From NCBI GenBank assembly GCA_036785705.1, contig JAWUZG010000016.1, positions 5,066,001-5,130,000 of the forward strand: DNA of 64,000 nt, given 5' to 3'. Every line of letters starts with the position of its first letter. Position 1 is the stretch's first letter. The translations under genes and the position numbers were made by a program. Positions 58,681 to 64,000 of the stretch are shown here, piece after piece. The DNA comes from Acanthornis magna (Eukaryota > Chordata > Aves > Passeriformes > Acanthizidae). The notes below the pieces were generated by a model. It made no database searches. It was not told where the DNA came from and saw only the letters and a program-made list of their open reading frames with translations.

Positions 58681-60495
58681 TTACTGCACCATGGGGTAGT
58701 ATGAGTTTCTCTGGGGGCTCTTCTCTGCTGCTGGGGGAAGCAGGTTCTTGCTCATGAGGTTGAAACCTCTGCTGTCATGTCTTTGCCTCCCTGTTACCTG
58801 AGGGAGCTGAGCCGAGGCGACAGCAGGTTCGTCTATCTGTACCAGAGTCACATCTCCTGATTGCAGCACAGGGCTAACCTTTGTGCTCAGGAATAAATGT
58901 GTGACATATGTATGACATACATATCAAGTGTTTAAACTTTTGCCCTAGAGTGTGTTAGTAATTGTCTGTATGTGCTAAATACATTACCATTTATTGAATT
59001 AATTATCCTTTATTCTTACATTTGACATTCTACGGTGATCCCATCAGTCTAGTGTCACTGAGTTGATAATCACATAATAAGTTTTAAATCCCATAATATT
59101 TCATATTGAACTGTTTCCAGAAGTTATTTACCTTTAAGACCTGTTACACTGAAATGTTCTTGTGCTGCTGAAATCAGAGTCTAGACTGAAAAAAGTTTAG
59201 AAGCAGGGATCTTGTATTTTAGTGTGGAATCATTAGATTATGGACTGGCAAATATTTTCTCTAGTGATGAATTTAACTCAAAAAAGTTATGCCATAGAAA
59301 AATGCTAGAGATTAGATGAGGCACTCATATTTTTCCAGTGGTGGTAGGATTTTCTCTATAATATTAAATATCTCAAAGCTAATGAAACAGTTACCCCTTG
59401 CAAACACACCTGGTACATAATCTTGAAGTGTGTATGATTCTATAAAACTGCACTATTCAATCACAATTATCCAGAGCTTTTAAATTACCTTCAGGAACAC
59501 GCTATAGCTCATAAATTTGAGTTTTCTTATTTGTAGAGCTTCTCTCCCAGGAACAGTGGTTTTGGAAAAGAAAACAATTTTTTTTGAGAGAGCATAAAGT
59601 ACTTGAAAATAAAGGAGTTCCTCTCCATGTGGATTGCTATAACTGAGGTCAGAAACTGGACCCTTTCACTTCTGAGAGCTAGTAGGTTAATGCCTCATTA
59701 CGCCCCAATAGTCAAGGGATTAACAGAGTTTCCATTACATGCTCCTGTTTTGAGAGGTTAATATCTCAGCTTATAAAAATTCTCTGTGTTCTGAAACTTG
59801 GCACATGAGGTCTTGGAATGGGAGAAACTTGTTTTTACAGAATATGGTTTAAATCAATAGGATATTTTTTAAGTTACAAGAAAGAAAAAAAAAAAAAAAA
59901 AGAAAAGACAGAAGTTTGTGGTTTCACACTGGGATTTTTTATGGTCCTAAAAATGCAAACCGAGCTTTGACTTAAGCAGTGTAATTTTGCATAATGTAAG
60001 CTATTGTCTCTCAGTATTAAACAGAGCCTTGAAAAGTTCTGCCATTTTAGGTTCCTGAACATTTTTTACCCCCTATTTTCAGTCTTAGCTTTCATTTCTG
60101 ATTAAAGTGAATGTAAAATATAAAGTGAAACCAGGCTGAAACAATATTGGACATTGAGAAAATGCTGTGTTTCAGAAAGAATATCAAGAGTTCTTGAAGT
60201 TACATGGGCATCCCTTAAAATTAAGCATGGCATAACTTAAACTCACCTCAGCAATTCTCTCATGGTGTTAATGTGCCCACAGCAATATCAACAATGCTCC
60301 AAAGAATGGAATGAGGAAGGTAAGAGGTTGTGTTGACCTGTGTGAAAAGCTTACAAGTGAACTTAAACTGTTTTAGGAGGTGGTGCTCAAAGATAAATGG
60401 TCATGTACCTTGTCATTCACCGGCCCTCTTCTGTTTTTACACCAAATTCTGCAGCACCTGCAACTGCACTACTGAGGCAAAAATATATGTGGCAT
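58681..60495. other. Unannotated AT-rich non-coding DNA
   Basis: No gene recognised. It contains a small inverted repeat at 58906-58924 (8-bp arms around 'gac') and A17 at 59885-59901. Confidence 0.5.
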
Positions 60496-60722
60496 ATAGA
60501 ATCACAGAAAGGTTTGGTTGGAAGGGACATTAAAGACCATCCAGTTCCACCCCCTGCCATGGTAGGGACACCTCTCACTATCCCAGTTGCTCCAAGCCCC
60601 ATCCAGCCTGGCCTTCAACACTTCCAGGGATGGAGCATCCACAGCTTCTCTGGGCAACCTGTGCCAGTGCCTCACCACCTTCACAGGAAAGAATTTCTTC
60701 CTCATATATAATCTAACTCTCC
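60496..60722 (-). mobile_element. CR1 LINE 3' end, short, minus strand
   Basis: The plus strand starts with 'tagaatcacagaaaggtt' and continues with 'ggttggaagggacatt', the reverse complement of the CR1 3' terminus. On the minus strand the last ORF2 codons read 'VVRHWHRLPREAVDAPSLEVL', which is the typical CR1 C-terminus, followed by the 3' UTR. Only about 227 bp were inserted. It is the best-preserved CR1 fragment in the window and so probably the youngest. Confidence 0.93.
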
Positions 60723-62875
60723 CGTAAATTTAATTTATTAACCCAGTAGTAAGGATTAAAACTTGTTTCAACTTTAACTGTTCTTGCATCTGGTCTATCT
60801 TAAATTCACCCTATTTCGGTTACACTATCTCACCCCACTTACACTGTACCTAGTATTAAAAACATCAATTTTAACAATAATTCTTCAAGAAAGTTTAGTT
60901 TAGAAGTAATAGAAAACTGGATATCAAGTACACTTTAATCCAATGAAATCAGTGGTTCCAAAATTTTTGGTATATTTATTTTGTTATATATGTTTTATTT
61001 TGTTGACTTGCAAGACAGCACTTCAACAAAAAGCCTACAAAACTTTCATTGAAGCAAACAAGCAAATGAATTAAAAAGTCATATGTGTTTTGCTTGTGTA
61101 TGGAGGGGAGCTGGATTCTGTTAAAGACCAATGTGCATTGCAAACAGCACTTTGGATAGCTGGGACAGAAAGAAAGTGCTGCATTTAATTAGTTTTTTTT
61201 TTTTTTTCTTTTGCATTCACATCTTTCTCCATTCTCTCAATGGGAATATTTAGCACTCCCATTCTGTTTATGTACTGCTGCTGGTAAGTGACATGACAGA
61301 TTGTTGTGGTCTGCAGGGCCAAAATCTGTCTTTAGAAAAAGCAAAATGAAATGGGTTTGAAAGGTAGTGTGGACAGAATTGCACTTGAGTGAAGCCAGCT
61401 TGATTCAGGGATGGCACCATGGATCTCCGCAGGGCCCAGCTCTCCTGCCAAGAGAGCTGAAAGCTGACCTGAGTGTCCCCACGGTGCTGCAGCCTGTGGC
61501 CCTGGGATATGTGGCTTATAACTCCACATCCTTTCCCTAGAACTGTGTTCCACACAACTGTGAGTGTACATATAGCTCTATCGTGTGATGTCCATGACTC
61601 AGTTAACAAAGGGGACCTGAAAAGAGTGCTATTAAGCATCAGCTGATACCTCAGGAGTGAGACTACATTGGATTTAAGTTTTCATGTGAAACTAAAAATT
61701 GGTATCTGGTTAGCAGACTTAGAATACTAATCTTCAGTTGTGCTAATTACATGAACTGAAAATTAAAACAAAACAAAACCCAAAAAGCAAAGGCAAAAAA
61801 AAAACCTGAAAAAACTAAACCAAACAAACAGAAAAAACCCCAAAAAACCACCAACCAAAAAAACCCACTCCTCCTGCTCCCTCCCCAAATCTACTTTTCC
61901 CCCAGGACACTGTAGAATGAATTAAGCTTGTGTGGTGAGAAAATCTGTTGTCTTAGGATCCTGGAGACTCAAACCTGCCCTGCTGGTCATGTCTGCTCTT
62001 CCCAGCCCATGCCATCAGTGAAGGGGGAGGTATTGTTCAGTAGGAAGCACTAAGAAATAAACTTCACGATAAAACAGAAGAGGAGTTGAAATTGCAAGAT
62101 GCTGGTTCCTAACTCAGTTTACCTGAAAAGTTTTTTTCCCTCAAGAAAGGTTATCGCAACAATAGCCCAGATTTAATTTAGGCTACATATTTTTGGTAAT
62201 TTTTTCCTTTTTATATATTCAGGAATAAATGTTTTCAAGGTTATGGCCATTATACCACTTATTTTTCCAATTCTACTTTAGAGTGACACACTACAAGGCA
62301 GCCTATGGAGGAATTGTGCTGCAAATGATGTGATAGGATTTAATAGGGAAGGAAAAGGCATAATTTTGGCAAGAGATTTGTGACTTTTTTAAAGTATAAA
62401 AAAATAATAAATATGGATTGGATTCTCCATAAAGGAACTGTAACCTTCAGTCCCTTGCCATTTCAAATGATATAGTACTTTTTTATATCCCTTTCTGTCC
62501 TAATCTCTTTTGTGACGTTGTTTTGTTGTATTGTGTTGATAAGAGGCTATCTTGGGGCCAGGAAGGGATAAGATGTTAATAAAATTCTTGTTTGCTGTTA
62601 CAGAATCAAACAAGTGTAGTCTGAGGTTTCATGTCAAATTATTGCTGGCTTGTCTTTGTATCAATCACTGTGAGAAATACCTCTTAACCCTTTATGAAGG
62701 CACAAAAAATAAAATAGCCCAGAAAACTTTCAAGGTACAAAGAATTAAGCTTAGGTGGAAAGCTTTCATTTATTTATTTTCTCTTTAGCAGCATTGAGTC
62801 TTTTATGAGGAAACCTCTGCTAGTCAGAATCTCAGATGAGATGACATTTAAAGCTTGGAAAACTGCAAATTTTTG
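60723..62875. other. Unannotated AT-rich non-coding DNA
   Basis: No gene recognised. T15 lies at 61193-61207, and an A/C-rich low-complexity tract runs from 61761 to about 61905. The 123-codon minus-strand frame at 61268-61639 has no known motif. Confidence 0.5.
61761..61905. repeat. A/C-rich low-complexity tract
   Basis: The plus strand is mostly A and C with runs such as 'aaaacaaaacaaaaccc' and 'aaccccaaaaaaccacc', grading into a C/T-rich part at the right. The strand asymmetry is strong. It is simple sequence without a clear unit. Confidence 0.8.
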
Positions 62876-62982
62876 TCACAAAAACCCAACCTAAACCTAC
62901 CAAAAACAATAACATCACCACCTCCCTCCCTCCCAAAAAAAACCCCCAAAACAAAAGAACTCAAGAAAAAAAACCCCAACCT
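62876..62982. repeat. A/C-rich low-complexity tract, G-free core
   Basis: From 62876 to 62956 the plus strand contains no G at all and is mainly A and C, including a short CCCT block. It is similar in style to the tract 1.1 kb to its left. Confidence 0.85.
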
Positions 62983-64000
62983 TAGAAAATTTATTTGAAA
63001 GAGAAAAAAACTACCTTGCTTGAAAATTTTAAACTGAAAACTTTTTTTTTTTGTGTTGATATTCTATTTATGATATGTGCCATAATGATAAAAGAAAGTA
63101 AAAATTGATATGAATTTTCTTAATGAGAGAAATATTTTTTTCTTCATCTTTAATCAATTTTGAGGTAAATTTCTGTTAATAATCAATCTGAAAATCTGCA
63201 GGAATATTTCCATGATTCAGAAATAAGCAAGCAATTTTTTTTCCCTTTTCCAGTAAAGTCCAACTAAAAGCAGTATATGAATCAGCTATAATATCTAGAA
63301 TTAAATGGTTTGGTAAAATTAAAAATAGTTGAATTTTTCAGGAGCACCTGCTGTTATTATAGCCTTTTTTTTAAAGAGAAGACAAGAAAAGATAGGAAGT
63401 ATAAATAAATATTAGAAATGGAAAAAAAATATACAGCTTCACTTTCCAATGCATACTTTTGTTAGGTGTTGAGCTTCTGCCAAATTGCATAAGCACAACA
63501 GAGGGTCTTAAGCACAGAGGAACTTGGCAAACTTTTACCAAGATCAGCCAGTTTAATGAACTGTGAGTACTTGCATCTCTATTTACAATTCTCAGAAGTG
63601 ATACAAAATACGAATTTGCCTGGCCCCAACACAGGCTCTGTTGAGACAGAGAGGAAGACAGTGTGGTGAAAAAGCAGAATGTTAGACTGGAGTGGATGGA
63701 AAAAAGATAAAGCTTAAGATTTAGTTAAAGCCCATGGACATAGTGAAGCCATTTGGTTTCAGCCCACCTAGTGAGGATATTGTGGATAATCAGCAGTGCC
63801 ATGGTGAATGATGTGGCCTTAGGTACTAGAGTGATTGGCACCAGTTGTATTGGTAAAGCTTATTTCTTCCAGGCTATCTTCTCATAGTTTTCCTCAGCAG
63901 CTGACAGATAAATACTGTGGAGAAAAACCCCTCACATCCATCTCATTAAAGTGAACCAAACAAAATGCATTCTGGTGATTTGAGCTGTATACATTTTCTC
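62983..64000. other. Unannotated AT-rich non-coding DNA
   Basis: No gene, RNA or transposon recognised up to the window edge. Confidence 0.55.

Overview
This 64-kb window is vertebrate nuclear DNA, almost certainly from a bird. The signs are several CR1 LINE fragments of avian type (5'-truncated, with octamer-like 3' tails), an avian endogenous-retrovirus solo LTR, an AT-rich base composition with strong CpG depletion outside two short islands, and no bacterial-style gene packing. The LTR type and the long uninterrupted tetranucleotide array would fit a songbird, but the species cannot be named from sequence alone.

No protein-coding exon could be recognised. All longer open frames are explained by CR1 sequence, simple repeats, GC-rich patches or chance. 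The window therefore reads as a gene desert or the interior of very large introns. Its main content is dispersed repeats plus several blocks whose sequence style (retained CpGs, dense homeodomain, SOX and POU-like words, no repeat match) suggests conserved regulatory elements.

Layout: 1-8.6 kb is unremarkable apart from an old CR1 tail near 2.3 kb. A conserved-looking block lies at 8.6-9.1 kb and a short CpG island at 11.93-12.24 kb. A decayed Ty3/gypsy-like integrase relic (minus strand) lies at 18.3-19.3 kb. A Z-DNA-prone patch and a conserved-looking block lie near 20.7 kb. A G-quadruplex candidate at 29.9 kb sits beside another conserved-looking block. A 1.3-kb broken CR1 (minus strand) occupies 30.9-32.2 kb and a 0.4-kb TTTC/TTCC array 32.97-33.36 kb. 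Further conserved-looking blocks are at 36.7, 45.4, 46.1 and 48.1 kb. A perfect 27-bp-arm hairpin is at 51.08 kb. A conserved-looking block (52.2 kb), a strong CpG island (52.89-53.34 kb) and a second conserved-looking block (53.4-53.77 kb) form the most regulatory-looking segment. A CR1 3' end (plus) is at 56.4-56.8 kb, an 839-bp solo LTR with a 5-bp target duplication at 57.8-58.7 kb, and a CR1 3' end (minus) at 60.5-60.7 kb.

The best candidates for something new are the perfect hairpin (probably a template-switch event), the orphan CpG island next to the conserved-looking block at 53 kb, and the gypsy-like integrase relic. No multi-gene system is visible. All conservation statements are inference from sequence style; no alignment was possible.
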